Source: Bradyrhizobium sp. JYMT SZCCT0180
GTDB taxonomy: Bacteria; Pseudomonadota; Alphaproteobacteria; Rhizobiales; Xanthobacteraceae
Length of the DNA stretch: 64,000 bases
Direction: 5' to 3'
Assembly (NCBI RefSeq): GCF_018130165.1
Contig: NZ_JAFCLZ010000021.1
Location: forward strand, 113,089-177,088
In this document: positions 33,377 to 41,872 of the stretch, in pieces
Position numbering within the stretch: position 1 is the first letter of the stretch
Layout of the letters: the number at the start of each line of letters is the position of its first letter
Made by a program: the position numbers and the translations under genes
The notes under the pieces: model-generated
Told to the model about the DNA's origin: nothing
Seen by the model: only the letters and a program-made list of their open reading frames with translations
Databases searched by the model: none

Positions 33377-34060
33377 CTATTGCGTTATCGAACTGCCGCC
33401 GCCCTGGAGCGCCATCTTCGAATTGTACGGCGAGTCACCCTGCTTGGGGTCGAGCACCACCACGATCGTGCCTTGCTTGACCTTGCTATAGAGGTCGATG
33501 ACGTCCTCATTGGTCATGCGAATGCAGCCCGAGGAAATCGATGCGCCGATATATTCCGGCTGATTGGTGCCGTGAATCCGGAACAGGGTGTCGCGGCCGC
33601 CCTGGTAGAGATAGAGCGCGCGGGCGCCGAGCGGATTGTCGACGCCGCCGGGCACCGACGCGGGCAGGCCTTCGATACGCTTGTGGATATCAGCGGTCGG
33701 CGTCCATTTCGGCCATTCAGCCATGTTGCCGACCTTGGCAATGCCGGAGAAGGCCAAGGCTTCTTCGCCGACGGTGATGCCGTAACGGATCGCCTTGCCG
33801 CCGTCCTGCACCAGGTAAAGATAGTGGTTGTCGGAATCGACCACGATCGTGCCGGCCAGTTCGCGGCGGTGATAGTCGACGATGGCGCGGCGGAACGGTT
33901 CGGCCACCGGAACCTTGGCGTAGCGCGCCTTTGCCAGCTGGACCTTGTCGTTCGGCTTGAGCGTGGCCTCCGGCGCGGCCTGATAGCTCGTGGTCTGCAT
34001 GCAGCCCGACAACATCAGGCCCGCAGCCAGAATTCCCAACTTTGCCTTCAGCGACGTCAT
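33377..34060 (-). CDS. L,D-transpeptidase (YkuD/ErfK), lipoprotein
   Basis: A 227-aa lipoprotein: the lipobox LMLSGC places the lipidated Cys at residue 20. The YkuD domain spans about 70-210 with FRIHGTNQPEYIG and the catalytic SSGCIRMTNEDV. It forms 3-3 peptidoglycan crosslinks or anchors lipoprotein, a prominent activity in Rhizobiales. A perfect 19-bp palindrome lies 62-80 bp upstream. It is monocistronic, ending in a bidirectional terminator. Confidence 0.92.
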   Translation of the reverse strand: MTSLKAKLGILAAGLMLSGCMQTTSYQAAPEATLKPNDKVQLAKARYAKVPVAEPFRRAIVDYHRRELAGTIVVDSDNHYLYLVQDGGKAIRYGITVGEEALAFSGIAKVGNMAEWPKWTPTADIHKRIEGLPASVPGGVDNPLGARALYLYQGGRDTLFRIHGTNQPEYIGASISSGCIRMTNEDVIDLYSKVKQGTIVVVLDPKQGDSPYNSKMALQGGGSSITQ

Positions 34061-34121
34061 TGCACTTCCAATCGAACAATATCGCGATTACGCGCCAATT
34101 TGCGTCGTAACCGCCACGATT

Positions 34122-34140
34122 CCAATAATCCCATTATTGG
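34122..34140. promoter_or_regulatory. Perfect 19-bp palindrome
   Basis: CCAATAATCCCATTATTGG: two 8-bp arms around CCC, AT-rich in a GC-rich genome, positioned upstream of the L,D-transpeptidase start. The size and symmetry suit a dimeric repressor operator; the binding protein is unknown. Confidence 0.45.
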
Positions 34141-34373
34141 CAAAAACCGGTAATTATTCCAGTGCTTAGACGCTTGTTCGGCGCTGCGGGAGGCTGGCTG
34201 TGGCTTTTTTGCCGCAAGTTTTTCGATTTCCGGTTGATTTATAGGCAACGCCGGCGTCCTTGCCGAATCGTGGCCACGCTGCCGCCACCCCATCGCCATA
34301 AATGTGGATGGCGGGTTAATACGCCAGTCATCAAGCGCTTGCCAGAATCGCGTTTAGTCCGCTCGGTGCCTGT

Positions 34374-34422
34374 GGCGTTTTCGTGCGGAGCGGGTACGGG
34401 TTTCGCGTGAAGAAGACACGCC
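34374..34422. repeat. GCGTTTTC-type dispersed repeat (copy S5, degenerate)
   Basis: GGCGTTTTCGTGCGGAGCGG ... GGGTTTCGCGTGAAGAAGAC, a weaker match to the family seen at 30146. It lies about 35 bp before corA. Confidence 0.5.
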
Positions 34423-34458
34423 AGAACCAACGACCGCTGCCCTGTTCCGGAGTTTCCC

Positions 34459-35436
34459 ATGTTGTCAGTGTACGTCCCCTCTGAATCCACCCTGAAGAAA
34501 GTCGAGGTGCCGGAGCCGGCGACGTTGCCGGAGGCCGCGGTCTGGATCGACATGGTGAAACCGACGAGCGAGGAAGACCGCGCGGTGGAGCGGCTGACCG
34601 GGATCGCGGTGCCGACGCGGGAGGACATGCAGGAGATCGAGATTTCCAGCCGGCTCTATATCGAGAACGGCGCGCGCTACATGACCGCGACGCTGATGTG
34701 CCATTCCGACACCGACATGCCGCGGACGACGGCCGTCACCTTCATCATGGCCGGTCACCGTTTGGTAACCGTGCGCTACGACATGCCGAAGCCGTTTGCC
34801 CTGGTGGAAAACAAGCTGGGGCGGTCGTGCATGCCGGGCATCACAGGCGAAATGGTGCTGATGGAACTTGTCGACGCGGTGATCGACCGTTGCGCCGACA
34901 TTCTGGAGAAGGTCGGCGCCGACGTCGATCAGGTTTCCCATGACATCTTCGAACCCGAAAGCGAGCGTCACGGCCAGGCCAAGCGATATTCGCAGATCCT
35001 GATCGCGATCGGGCGCAAGGGGGATTTGACCTCGAAGGTTCGCGAGAGCCTGGTCTCGGTCGGCCGCGTCGTCACCTTCCTCTCGGCGGTCATGGAAGGC
35101 GTCAAATGGTCCAAGGACATGCGCGAGCAGCTCAAGACCATGCAGCGCGACGTCGCCTCGCTGACCGACCATGCGTCCTACCTTTCCAACAAGATCACCT
35201 TCGTGCTCGACGCCATGCTGGGCGTCGTCAATCTCGAGCAGAACAACATCATCAAGCTGTTCTCGGTGATGGCCGTGGTCTTGATGCCGCCGACGCTGAT
35301 CGCCTCGATCTACGGCATGAATTTCAAGGCGATGCCGGAGCTCGAATGGGCGCACGGCTATCCGATGGCGCTGGTGATGATGCTCATGGCAGCCGTGCTG
35401 CCTTACTTTCTTTTCAGATGGAAGAAGTGGCTGTAG
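34459..35436 (+). CDS. corA: CorA-type magnesium transporter
   Basis: A 325-aa CorA-family protein. A large cytosolic alpha/beta N-terminal domain and a long helix (VKWSKDMREQLKTMQRDVA) precede two C-terminal spans. The signature YGMNF with the following MPELEW loop is at the end of the first span, and the C-terminus is basic (RWKKWL). It moves magnesium or other divalent ions passively into the cell. The stop codon lies inside the first unit of an imperfect tandem repeat. Confidence 0.92.
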   Translation: MLSVYVPSESTLKKVEVPEPATLPEAAVWIDMVKPTSEEDRAVERLTGIAVPTREDMQEIEISSRLYIENGARYMTATLMCHSDTDMPRTTAVTFIMAGHRLVTVRYDMPKPFALVENKLGRSCMPGITGEMVLMELVDAVIDRCADILEKVGADVDQVSHDIFEPESERHGQAKRYSQILIAIGRKGDLTSKVRESLVSVGRVVTFLSAVMEGVKWSKDMREQLKTMQRDVASLTDHASYLSNKITFVLDAMLGVVNLEQNNIIKLFSVMAVVLMPPTLIASIYGMNFKAMPELEWAHGYPMALVMMLMAAVLPYFLFRWKKWL

Positions 35437-35515
35437 TCGCAACCTGGCTGTAGTCAGCAAGGTGACTGTCGTCACTGAGGTGACTGATGTCACCGAGGTG
35501 GCCGTAGTAACCGAG
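35426..35515. repeat. Imperfect 17-18-bp tandem array at the end of corA
   Basis: The last three units are contiguous and clear: AGGTGACTGTCGTCACTG (35460-35477), AGGTGACTGATGTCACCG (35478-35495) and AGGTGGCCGTAGTAACCG (35496-35513). Two more diverged TGGCTGTAGTC-containing units precede them, overlapping the corA stop. Two of the units contain GTGAC-N4-GTCAC dyads. Confidence 0.8.
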
Positions 35516-35668
35516 ATGTTAAGGCGCGCGCATGATCTCGGGGGCATTCATGCACCTTCAAAAAAAACAGGAAGCTGCCCCAATTGTACGAGTAAAATTT
35601 GAGCGTCGCGATGAACCTTTGCGCGACAGCTTTCTGCGATAACGCTGTCACAAGCCGCGAGGACAGCA

Positions 35669-35899
35669 ATGGTTGAAAAATTCATAACGTCACCCCGCAA
35701 CGTCATCGATTTTGCGAGCTACCAGCAGGGCCGCATCGTTGGCAAGGCGCAGGCGATCGCGGCGCGGCTCTGCCGGCATTGCGGTGCTGCGCTTGCCGAT
35801 GGCGAGAACGAAGACGAATGCTCCAGCGCCTTCAACGTCGAGGCGATGGACCCGCGCAACGCGCCAAGAAAAACGCGGAGCAAGTTCTACGCCGAGTGA
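35669..35899 (+). CDS. Small hypothetical protein with a Cys motif
   Basis: A 76-aa protein with GAGGACAGC before the ATG. CRHCGAALADGENEDEC gives three Cys in a CxxC-x11-C arrangement, suggesting a partial zinc-binding knuckle. The C-terminal part is basic (PRKTRSKFYAE). It is a lone gene downstream of corA. The function is unknown. Confidence 0.65.
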   Translation: MVEKFITSPRNVIDFASYQQGRIVGKAQAIAARLCRHCGAALADGENEDECSSAFNVEAMDPRNAPRKTRSKFYAE

Positions 35900-35939
35900 T
35901 CTGAACCAGTGGCAGCCTGATCTCGCTTGGCTGTCCAGT

Positions 35940-36710
35940 CTATCGCTTCACCTGCTGCGCCGTCGTCACCACGACCTCGGTGAGGTGGCCGTCGCGGCTC
36001 AAGGGAAGCAGACGCTGCTCAACATCACGCAGCATCGCTTCCACCTTGTCGCCAAGCACATCAGGCGAGGATGACGAGAAGGTGAGCACCCGGCGCGCCA
36101 GGTCGCGCACGCTGACCTCGTGGCTGGTCTCGACCCTGATCACATCGGCCGCGTGAAACCGCGTGCCGGCGAAAAAGCCCGCCAGATCCCGATGGGTTCG
36201 CGCGCCGCTCCCTGCCTCCGACCACAGGCTTTCCTTCGACCAGGTGCGCCGCGTGGTGTTGTAGTCGTCGAGCCACGGGTTGCGTCCATCCGTGGCAGAG
36301 AAAGATGCGCAAACGAGAATGACGCCGTCGGGCACCACCAGCCGCTCGAGGCGCGCCAGCGTAGCTTCGCGATCCATCCAATGTAGCGCCCTCCCGATCG
36401 TCACGACATCGAAGCCGCCGATGTCGTCAGGCAGATCTTCGGCTTTGCCTGCGATCAGGGTGAAGGCTTGCGAAACGTGCGCCGCCGCGTTCTTGGCGGC
36501 GGCGAGCATGGCCGGCTCCGGATCGACGCCGACGATGCGGCCAACATAGGGGGCAAAGCCGAGCGCCAGCAGCCCGGGCCCGGTCCCGAGGTCGATGAGC
36601 GCGTGTTGCTTCCCGAATGCCAGCCGCTGCGCCACCTCGCGAAAGAAGGCGGGCGGATAAGGCGGCCGCAATTCCTCGTACAGCGCAACCGTGGTGGCAA
36701 AGCGTCCCAT
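35940..36710 (-). CDS. Class I SAM-dependent methyltransferase
   Basis: A 256-aa methyltransferase. Motif I is LIDLGTGPGLLALGF (around residue 40), the acidic end of beta 2 is VGVDPEPAM, and motif IV is FDVVTIGRALHWMD, as in UbiE/trans-aconitate-methyltransferase-like enzymes. I chose the ATG at 36710; the longer frame opens with TTG. It lies 66 bp after the SDR gene on the same strand. The substrate is unknown. Confidence 0.85.
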   Translation of the reverse strand: MGRFATTVALYEELRPPYPPAFFREVAQRLAFGKQHALIDLGTGPGLLALGFAPYVGRIVGVDPEPAMLAAAKNAAAHVSQAFTLIAGKAEDLPDDIGGFDVVTIGRALHWMDREATLARLERLVVPDGVILVCASFSATDGRNPWLDDYNTTRRTWSKESLWSEAGSGARTHRDLAGFFAGTRFHAADVIRVETSHEVSVRDLARRVLTFSSSSPDVLGDKVEAMLRDVEQRLLPLSRDGHLTEVVVTTAQQVKR

Positions 36711-36776
36711 GGTGAGGCCGACAACCCTCTTGTCGATCGGAACGGGTGCAGGATCGCACCCGCACCGCAAGAGCGG

Positions 36777-37529
36777 CTAAACGTGCTGGCCGCCGTTGAT
36801 GTGGATCTCGGCGCCGTTCACGTAACTGCTGGTTTCGGTGCACAGCACGTAGATGATCTTGGCCACCTCGTCCGGTGTACCGAGGCGGTGCATCGGGATC
36901 TGCTGATCGACGATCTTCTCGGTGCCCGGCGACAGGATCGAGGTGTCGATCTCGCCCGGCGCGATCGAATTGACGCGGACGCCGACGCGGCCGAAATCGG
37001 AGGCCATTTCACGCGTCAGTGAAGCAAGTGCCGCCTTCGACGTCGCATAGGCCACGCCGGCGAACGGATGCACGCGCGAGCCCGCAATCGAGGTGACGTT
37101 CACCACCGAGCCCTTGGTGGCCTTCAATTCCTCGATCAGCCCGCGCGCCATCATGATGGGGGCGAAGAAATTCACCCGGAAAACATGGCTCCATGTCTCG
37201 ATGTCGGTATCCATGGTGCCCATCCGCGTGCCGCCTGCAGTCTTCGGCGAAATCGCGGCATTGTTGACCAGCGCGTGCAGCGCGCCGCCTTCGAGGCGTT
37301 CGCGGATTTCCGAAATCGCCCGCGTGGTGTCGGCATGGTCGCCAAGATCGACCTGGATGTGATCCTCCGGCCCGGCATCCCACGGACAGTTGTCGGGGAA
37401 GGGATGCCGCGAGCAGGTGATGACGCGCCAGCCGGCCGATGAAAAGCGGATCACCGTGGCATGGCCGATGCCGCGGCTGGCTCCGGTCAGGAGCAACGTG
37501 CGTCGCGGCGCATTGGTGGAAGTCGACAT
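36777..37529 (-). CDS. SDR-family oxidoreductase
   Basis: A 250-aa short-chain dehydrogenase with TGASRGIG near residue 15, NNAA, catalytic VAYATSKAAL and a GAEIHINGGQHV ending. The ATG at 37529 has GAGAGAATC upstream and is favoured over an ATG five codons earlier. The gene is co-directional with the methyltransferase and pdxH genes but separated from pdxH by a palindromic repeat. The specificity is unknown. Confidence 0.88.
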   Translation of the reverse strand: MSTSTNAPRRTLLLTGASRGIGHATVIRFSSAGWRVITCSRHPFPDNCPWDAGPEDHIQVDLGDHADTTRAISEIRERLEGGALHALVNNAAISPKTAGGTRMGTMDTDIETWSHVFRVNFFAPIMMARGLIEELKATKGSVVNVTSIAGSRVHPFAGVAYATSKAALASLTREMASDFGRVGVRVNSIAPGEIDTSILSPGTEKIVDQQIPMHRLGTPDEVAKIIYVLCTETSSYVNGAEIHINGGQHV

Positions 37530-37549
37530 CAACGATTCTCTCATTCTCC

Positions 37550-37635
37550 GTCATGCCCGGCCTTGTGCCGGGCATCCACGTCTTGCTTTTGCTGTCGAAG
37601 AAAGACGTGGATGGCCGGGACGAGCCCGGCCATGA
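37550..37635. repeat. Palindromic intergenic repeat (copy R4)
   Basis: Left end GTCATGCCCGGCCTTGTGCC, then ATCCACGTCTT; right end AAGACGTGGATGGCC and CCCGGCCATGAC. The arms pair over about 40 bp with a short centre. It is closely related to copy R5. Confidence 0.85.
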
Positions 37636-37644
37636 CGGCTTACT

Positions 37645-38286
37645 TTAGGGATAGAGCCGGACTTTGGTCCATGGTTGAACCGGCGCGTCGCGGCGGAATT
37701 CGATGCGGTCGTGGAGGCGGAACGGACGGTCGTGCCAGAACTCGAAACGGACCGGCTCGATGCGCCAGCCGCTCCAGCCTGGCGGACGCGGCACCTCGCC
37801 GATGACGTGCTTGGCGGCGACCAGCGCGATCGCCTGTTCGAAGGCAAAGCGGCTTTCCAGCGGCTGCGATTGCTTAGAGGCCCAGGCGCCGATCTGCGCC
37901 TGCTTCGGGCGGGTGGCGAAATAGGCGTCGGCTTCTTCCGGCGTCACGGGCGACACGTTGCCGCGGATGCGCACCTGACGGCGCAGCGATTTCCAGTGAA
38001 ATAGTAAAGCCGCCTTAGGATTTGCGGCGAGTTCGCGGCCCTTCTGGCTGGCGATGTGGCTGTAGAACACGAAACCATCCGCATCATAGCCTTTCATCAG
38101 CACCATCCGCACGTCGGGAAGGCCGTCGGCGTCGACGGTTGCGAGCGCCATCGCGTTGGGGTCGTTCGGCTCTGCCTTCACGGCTTCGGCGAACCACGCA
38201 CCGAACAACGCAAACGGTTCCTCGGCGGCGGTAAAATCACCCGATGTTAACGGTGTCGGGTGTTTGATGGAGGTTGTGTCGGTCAT
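37645..38286 (-). CDS. pdxH: Pyridoxamine 5'-phosphate oxidase
   Basis: A 213-aa FMN-dependent PdxH, oxidising pyridoxamine or pyridoxine phosphate to PLP. MALATVDADGLPDVRMVLMK, FYSHIASQKGREL and the PLP/FMN-binding FHWKSLRRQVRIRG are present. The ending WTKVRLYP is close to the usual RLxP C-terminus. The ATG at 38286 is chosen because upstream residues lack similarity. It is divergent from the small lipoprotein gene. Confidence 0.95.
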   Translation of the reverse strand: MTDTTSIKHPTPLTSGDFTAAEEPFALFGAWFAEAVKAEPNDPNAMALATVDADGLPDVRMVLMKGYDADGFVFYSHIASQKGRELAANPKAALLFHWKSLRRQVRIRGNVSPVTPEEADAYFATRPKQAQIGAWASKQSQPLESRFAFEQAIALVAAKHVIGEVPRPPGWSGWRIEPVRFEFWHDRPFRLHDRIEFRRDAPVQPWTKVRLYP

Positions 38287-38408
38287 GCCAGGAGTTCCAG
38301 TTGCGTCCGTTCGCGTCAGAGAGCGCGCTACAGTCCCAGTATAGGTTCGCCCTATATAGGACATGGGGACGCATTGGCCTATCGGCGATCCGGCCGGCGG
38401 GCGCGGTG

Positions 38409-38813
38409 ATGACCATGATTTTGATCGGCCTCGGCGCGGGCGGTTGCAGCATGTCCCGCTCCGACGTCCTCGCCAAGCTGGAAGAAAAAGACGTGACCGG
38501 GTCGGTGACGCCACCGGCCGCCCCTCCGGTGCCGACTGAGAGCGATCTGGCCTTTGCCCGCACGGCCGCCTCCGATGTACTGACAAAAGGCGGCAAGGAT
38601 TCCAGCCAGCCCTGGGAAAACCCCGAAACCGGCGCGCGGGGTTCGGTGACGCCGCTGTCCCAGGCCTATGCCTCGGACGATGGCCGCACCTGCCGGGATT
38701 TCCTGGCCAGCTACGTCAAGGATCGTGCGGAAAGCTGGCTGCAGGGCGCCGCCTGCCGGGGTGAGCAGGGTCGATGGGAAATTCGCACCCTCAAGCCCTG
38801 GAAACGGAGCTAA
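38409..38813 (+). CDS. Small lipoprotein, RT0821/Lpp0805-like surface protein
   Basis: About 134 aa from the ATG at 38409; the frame stays open upstream to 38274 and the true start is uncertain because the remaining leader is short (MILIGLGAGGCS). The lipobox-like LGAGGC suggests lipidation. The C-terminal part has DGRTCRDFLASYV and AACRGEQGRWEI, a pattern known from 17-kDa-antigen-like surface proteins. It is divergent from pdxH. Confidence 0.65.
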   Translation: MTMILIGLGAGGCSMSRSDVLAKLEEKDVTGSVTPPAAPPVPTESDLAFARTAASDVLTKGGKDSSQPWENPETGARGSVTPLSQAYASDDGRTCRDFLASYVKDRAESWLQGAACRGEQGRWEIRTLKPWKRS

Positions 38814-38840
38814 ACTACCCCAGGCGTTTTGGGGCCTGGG

Positions 38841-38860
38841 CAGTTGCAAAAATGCAACTG
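38841..38860 (+). terminator. Double hairpin after the lipoprotein gene
   Basis: CAGTTGCA-AAAA-TGCAACTG (38841-38860) directly follows a second stem, CCCCAGGC / GCCTGGG (38818-38840), starting 5 bp after the stop. No long T-run follows, so the strength is uncertain. Confidence 0.5.
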
Positions 38861-38934
38861 GCTCCCCAGATGAAGGCAAAGCGGGCGAATAGCCCTTTGG
38901 TTAGAACCGATTTCCCGTGAAGGAGACGTGACGG

Positions 38935-39888
38935 ATGCGCGACCCCTATGAGGTCTTGGGGGTGCCGCGGGGCGCCAGCGCTGCGGCGATCAAGAGTGCT
39001 TACCGCAAGCTCGCCAAGAAGCATCACCCCGACAGCAACACCAACGACCCGAAATCCGCGGCGCGTTTTTCCGAGATCAACTCGGCCAACGAGATCATCG
39101 GTGACGAGGACAAGCGCAAGCAGTTCGATCGCGGTGAGATCGACGCCGAGGGCAAGCCGCGCTTTCAGGGCTTTCCCGGCGGCGGCGCGCGTGGCCGTGC
39201 CGGCGGTCCGGGCGGCGGCTTTGAAACCCACACGTTCCGCAGCGGCGGCGGGCCCGGCGGCGGCGGCTTCGAGGACATCCTCAACAGCATGTTCGGCGGC
39301 GCGGCCCGCGGGCAACGTCCTGGCGGTGGCAAAGGATTTGAATTCGACACCGGCGGGATCGGCCTCGACCTCGATCTCAGCGTCGCCATGACGGTGTCGC
39401 TGGAGGAGTCGGTCAAGGGTGCCGAGAAGCGCGTCCGGCTGCCGACCGGCAAGGAGCTCAACGTCAAGATTCCGGCAGGCGTCGCCGCCGGTCAGCAAAT
39501 CCGGGTGAAGGGCCAGGGCGAGACCGCGCAAGGCCATCCGCCGGGCGACCTCCTGATCACCGTCAGCATTGCGCCGCATCCCTTCTTCAAGATCGACGGC
39601 AGCGATCTGCGGCTCGAGCTGCCGATCACGCTCTATGAGGCGGTGCTCGGGGCCAAGATTCGGGTGCCGACCCTCGGCGGCGCGGTCGAATTTCCGATCC
39701 CGAAGAACACCTCCAGCGGCCGCACCTTCCGTCTCAAGGGCAAGGGGCTGCCGAAGGCAGGCGGGACCGGCGACCTGTTCGTCACGACAAGGATTATTCT
39801 CCCCGACGGGAACGATGCCGAGCTTGAAGCATTGATGCAAAAGTGGCGCGACGGGCACCCTTACAATCCGCGCAGCGATTTCGGCTGA
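38935..39888 (+). CDS. DnaJ-class co-chaperone without zinc finger (CbpA-like)
   Basis: A 317-aa type-II J-protein. The J domain is residues 1-72 with the HPD motif in KKHHPDS; a Gly/Arg/Phe-rich linker (residues 80-135) follows, then the two C-terminal substrate-binding barrels (GIGLDLDLSVAMTVSLEE, LPITLYEAVLGAKIRVPTLG). No Cys-rich zinc-finger repeats are present, so it is not DnaJ itself. It stimulates a DnaK ATPase. Confidence 0.9.
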   Translation: MRDPYEVLGVPRGASAAAIKSAYRKLAKKHHPDSNTNDPKSAARFSEINSANEIIGDEDKRKQFDRGEIDAEGKPRFQGFPGGGARGRAGGPGGGFETHTFRSGGGPGGGGFEDILNSMFGGAARGQRPGGGKGFEFDTGGIGLDLDLSVAMTVSLEESVKGAEKRVRLPTGKELNVKIPAGVAAGQQIRVKGQGETAQGHPPGDLLITVSIAPHPFFKIDGSDLRLELPITLYEAVLGAKIRVPTLGGAVEFPIPKNTSSGRTFRLKGKGLPKAGGTGDLFVTTRIILPDGNDAELEALMQKWRDGHPYNPRSDFG

Positions 39889-40259
39889 CCAAAAACACGT
39901 CTAATAAACGAGCGGAGTGCGGCAGGCCATTTCCCGATACAATTCAGGCGCTTCCCTTTAAAAGGGCGGCCTCGAAAGGGGGACCAGCGCGGTACCAAAC
40001 CCCGATCGAGGCCGCTTGCGCCGATCGGCGGATCGAGCGCCACTCATTTTCGCGTGATCACCCAGTGCGATAATGAGACGCGCCGATGTCTTGATTCCAG
40101 ATTTTCAATGTCAGAATTGGGACAAACCGCTTGACCTAAAGCGTTTTCGAGCAAGGCGAGCCCCGCACTTGATGCGGAGCGGACACCGGCCCGCGTCAGC
40201 AAACCGCAACAAACACGCGCACATTCAGCAGGTGGTGGACGTGGGTTCGACCCGTCGGT
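39889..40259. other. 371-bp gap between convergent genes
   Basis: Lies between the DnaJ-like gene (+) and the anti-sigma gene (-). It holds a GCGTTTTC-type repeat at 40138-40199 and short palindromes (CCCTTTAAAAGGG near 39955). I see no gene. Confidence 0.6.
40138..40199. repeat. GCGTTTTC-type dispersed repeat (copy S3)
   Basis: AAAGCGTTTTCGAGCAAGG ... CACCGGCCCGCGTCAG. It carries an inserted CCCGCACTTGATGCGGAG hairpin relative to the copy at 30146. The right GAAAACGC end is lost. Confidence 0.55.
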
Positions 40260-41033
40260 TCAACCCCCGGTCTTTTCCATCTGGTCGTACACGGACTGGG
40301 CTATCTGCGTCAGTCGGCCACGGTCGCCGACGCTGCTCACCACCACATAGGCCACGCCGCGATCGGCCCAGAACAAGGCGCTCTCCTTGCCCTCTGACGA
40401 AAATCGCATCTGCGTCGCCTCGGCTTCCGACTTTGCCGTGTAGATCGTGAAGCGCTCGCCCGATGCGCTCTCATACATCATGAACGAGGCAGGCCCGGTG
40501 GCGCCGGGCAACAGCCGCCCGCCGACCAGCTTCAATCCCGCCGCGGTCAATTCCGGCGCGCGCACCAGCCAGCCGCAGCGCTTGGTCAGCCATGCCTGCA
40601 GATGCGCGCGTTCGCTGCCGGGTACTTCGACGGGATGGCGCACTTCGACCACATAGAGCCGGTGCGCATCGAGCGCATCGGTCGTGAAACTCTGCAGCGC
40701 CGAGGGGGCTGCTGCGGCCCCGCGCGCCATCCAGCCGATACCGCCGCCGACAATGAATGCCGCCAGCGTTGCGGCAATCGCGCCGTAGAACCATTTGCGC
40801 GGCTGGCGCACCAGCCGCTCGATCTCGAGCCGCCTCGGCACCGCCTCATCGACGATGCCGTCGTAGCGGACATGCAGCGCTTCCGCCATCGTGCGCCACG
40901 ACCGCACGCGCGCCGCATCGTCGGGGTGCGTCGCGAGCCACGCTTCGACATCGCCGCGGCGCTCCGCCGGCAGCTCGTTGTCGACGTAAGCATGCAGCTC
41001 GTCTTCGGTGACGGGAATATGGGGGTTGGTCAT
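40260..41033 (-). CDS. Membrane anti-sigma factor
   Basis: A 257-aa protein. The N-terminal cytosolic part has VTEDELHAYVDNELPAERR and ends in one span near residues 82-104 (YGAIAATLAAFIVGGGIGW). A periplasmic domain of about 150 residues follows, with a pair of AATQ/ALFW strand segments. The Zn-binding HxxxCxxC of ZAS anti-sigmas is not present. It lies 82 bp downstream of the ECF sigma gene on the same strand and very likely sequesters it. Confidence 0.85.
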   Translation of the reverse strand: MTNPHIPVTEDELHAYVDNELPAERRGDVEAWLATHPDDAARVRSWRTMAEALHVRYDGIVDEAVPRRLEIERLVRQPRKWFYGAIAATLAAFIVGGGIGWMARGAAAAPSALQSFTTDALDAHRLYVVEVRHPVEVPGSERAHLQAWLTKRCGWLVRAPELTAAGLKLVGGRLLPGATGPASFMMYESASGERFTIYTAKSEAEATQMRFSSEGKESALFWADRGVAYVVVSSVGDRGRLTQIAQSVYDQMEKTGG

Positions 41034-41115
41034 CGTCGTCGTCTCTGTCTATTCGTGATCTGAATCTGCCTATGCATATCGCCTGCCATCACGCGTCTTG
41101 GTTGAACCTTCTGCA

Positions 41116-41604
41116 TCACTTCACCCGCCTGAGCGCGGTGCGTTCGCCCTCGAGCGAGGCTTTGACGTGCGCGCGCGCGCGGGCAAGCCGGGACATCACG
41201 GTCCCGATCGGTACGCCCAGGATGTCGGCGACCTCGCGGTAACTCAACCCTTCCAGCATCACCAGCAGCAGCACCGAGCGCTGCTCTTCCACCAGCGTCG
41301 TCAACGCGCGAGCGATGTCGCGGCCTTCCGCCTCGGTCCCGCTGGCGTCCGGGTTGTTGTCGAGCAGCGGCATGAATTGCGGCCGCCGCGCCAGCGATCG
41401 CCGCCGGTTCTTGTTGAGGTTGGTCAGGATCGTATAGAGCCAGCTCCTGACGTCGCCGCCGAGAAACAACCGTTCCGAACGCAACGCGCGCACCAGCGTG
41501 TCCTGCACCAGATCGTCGGCGATATCGGCGTCGCGCGCGAGCGCTCGCGCGTAGCGGCGCAGCGCCGGAATCATGGCTTCGACACTTTGGCGAAACGCGG
41601 TCAT
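41116..41604 (-). CDS. ECF-family RNA polymerase sigma factor
   Basis: A 162-aa sigma factor: region 2 includes YARALARDADIADDLVQDTL and ERLFLGGDVRSWLYTILTN; region 4 includes LEGLSYREVADILGVPIGTV followed by SRLARARA. No extra C-terminal domain is present. The ATG at 41604 has GGGTGACA upstream. It is paired with the membrane anti-sigma gene. A GGAATA-N16-GTT sequence upstream may be its own promoter. Confidence 0.92.
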   Translation of the reverse strand: MTAFRQSVEAMIPALRRYARALARDADIADDLVQDTLVRALRSERLFLGGDVRSWLYTILTNLNKNRRRSLARRPQFMPLLDNNPDASGTEAEGRDIARALTTLVEEQRSVLLLVMLEGLSYREVADILGVPIGTVMSRLARARAHVKASLEGERTALRRVK

Positions 41605-41652
41605 TGTCACCCGATATTCAGGTCGGTACGGCGCGAACGCCTTAACCAACAT

Positions 41653-41677
41653 AACACCTAAACGACGCGTCTATTCC
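41653..41677 (-). promoter_or_regulatory. Candidate autoregulated ECF promoter
   Basis: On the - strand GGAAT (41677-41673) is followed after 17 bases by GTT (41655-41653), about 50 bp before the sigma start. This resembles GGAA/GTT ECF promoters; the match is short and may be chance. Confidence 0.3.
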
Positions 41678-41703
41678 GCCTGTCGAGGCCGAGGCAAGAC
41701 AGC

Positions 41704-41745
41704 GTTGATCCCAGGGTTAATCCCAAGGTTAATCTTGGGATTACC
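41704..41745. repeat. 12-bp tandem repeat with hairpin potential
   Basis: GTTGATCCCAGG, GTTAATCCCAAG and GTTAATCTTGGG are adjacent 12-mers (41704-41739). The second unit also pairs with CTTGGGATTACCC (41734-41746) to form a hairpin. It lies in the gap between the sigma factor (-) and the histidine phosphatase (+). Confidence 0.65.
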
Positions 41746-41872
41746 CTCAAGCGGATTTGGACTGTACCCCGCTTCAGCGCTGGTGTACCTCCAGCCGTAA
41801 TACCAAGGCGCGACTGGAAGCCGCATGCCGCGCGCTCTCCCATTCGTCGCTCAGGGAATAGCCGCCAGTCCG

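Larger units (their letters stand above)
34061..34458. other. 398-bp intergenic region upstream of the transpeptidase and corA
   Basis: This region holds the divergent promoters of the L,D-transpeptidase (-) and corA (+), the 19-bp palindrome at 34122-34140 and a GCGTTTTC-type repeat at 34374-34422. No ORF here has a convincing start or composition. Confidence 0.6.

Noticed and set aside
40225..40262. tRNA-like GTGGGTTCGACCC sequence
   Set aside because: Resembles a T-arm but no acceptor, D- or anticodon arms can be built around it.
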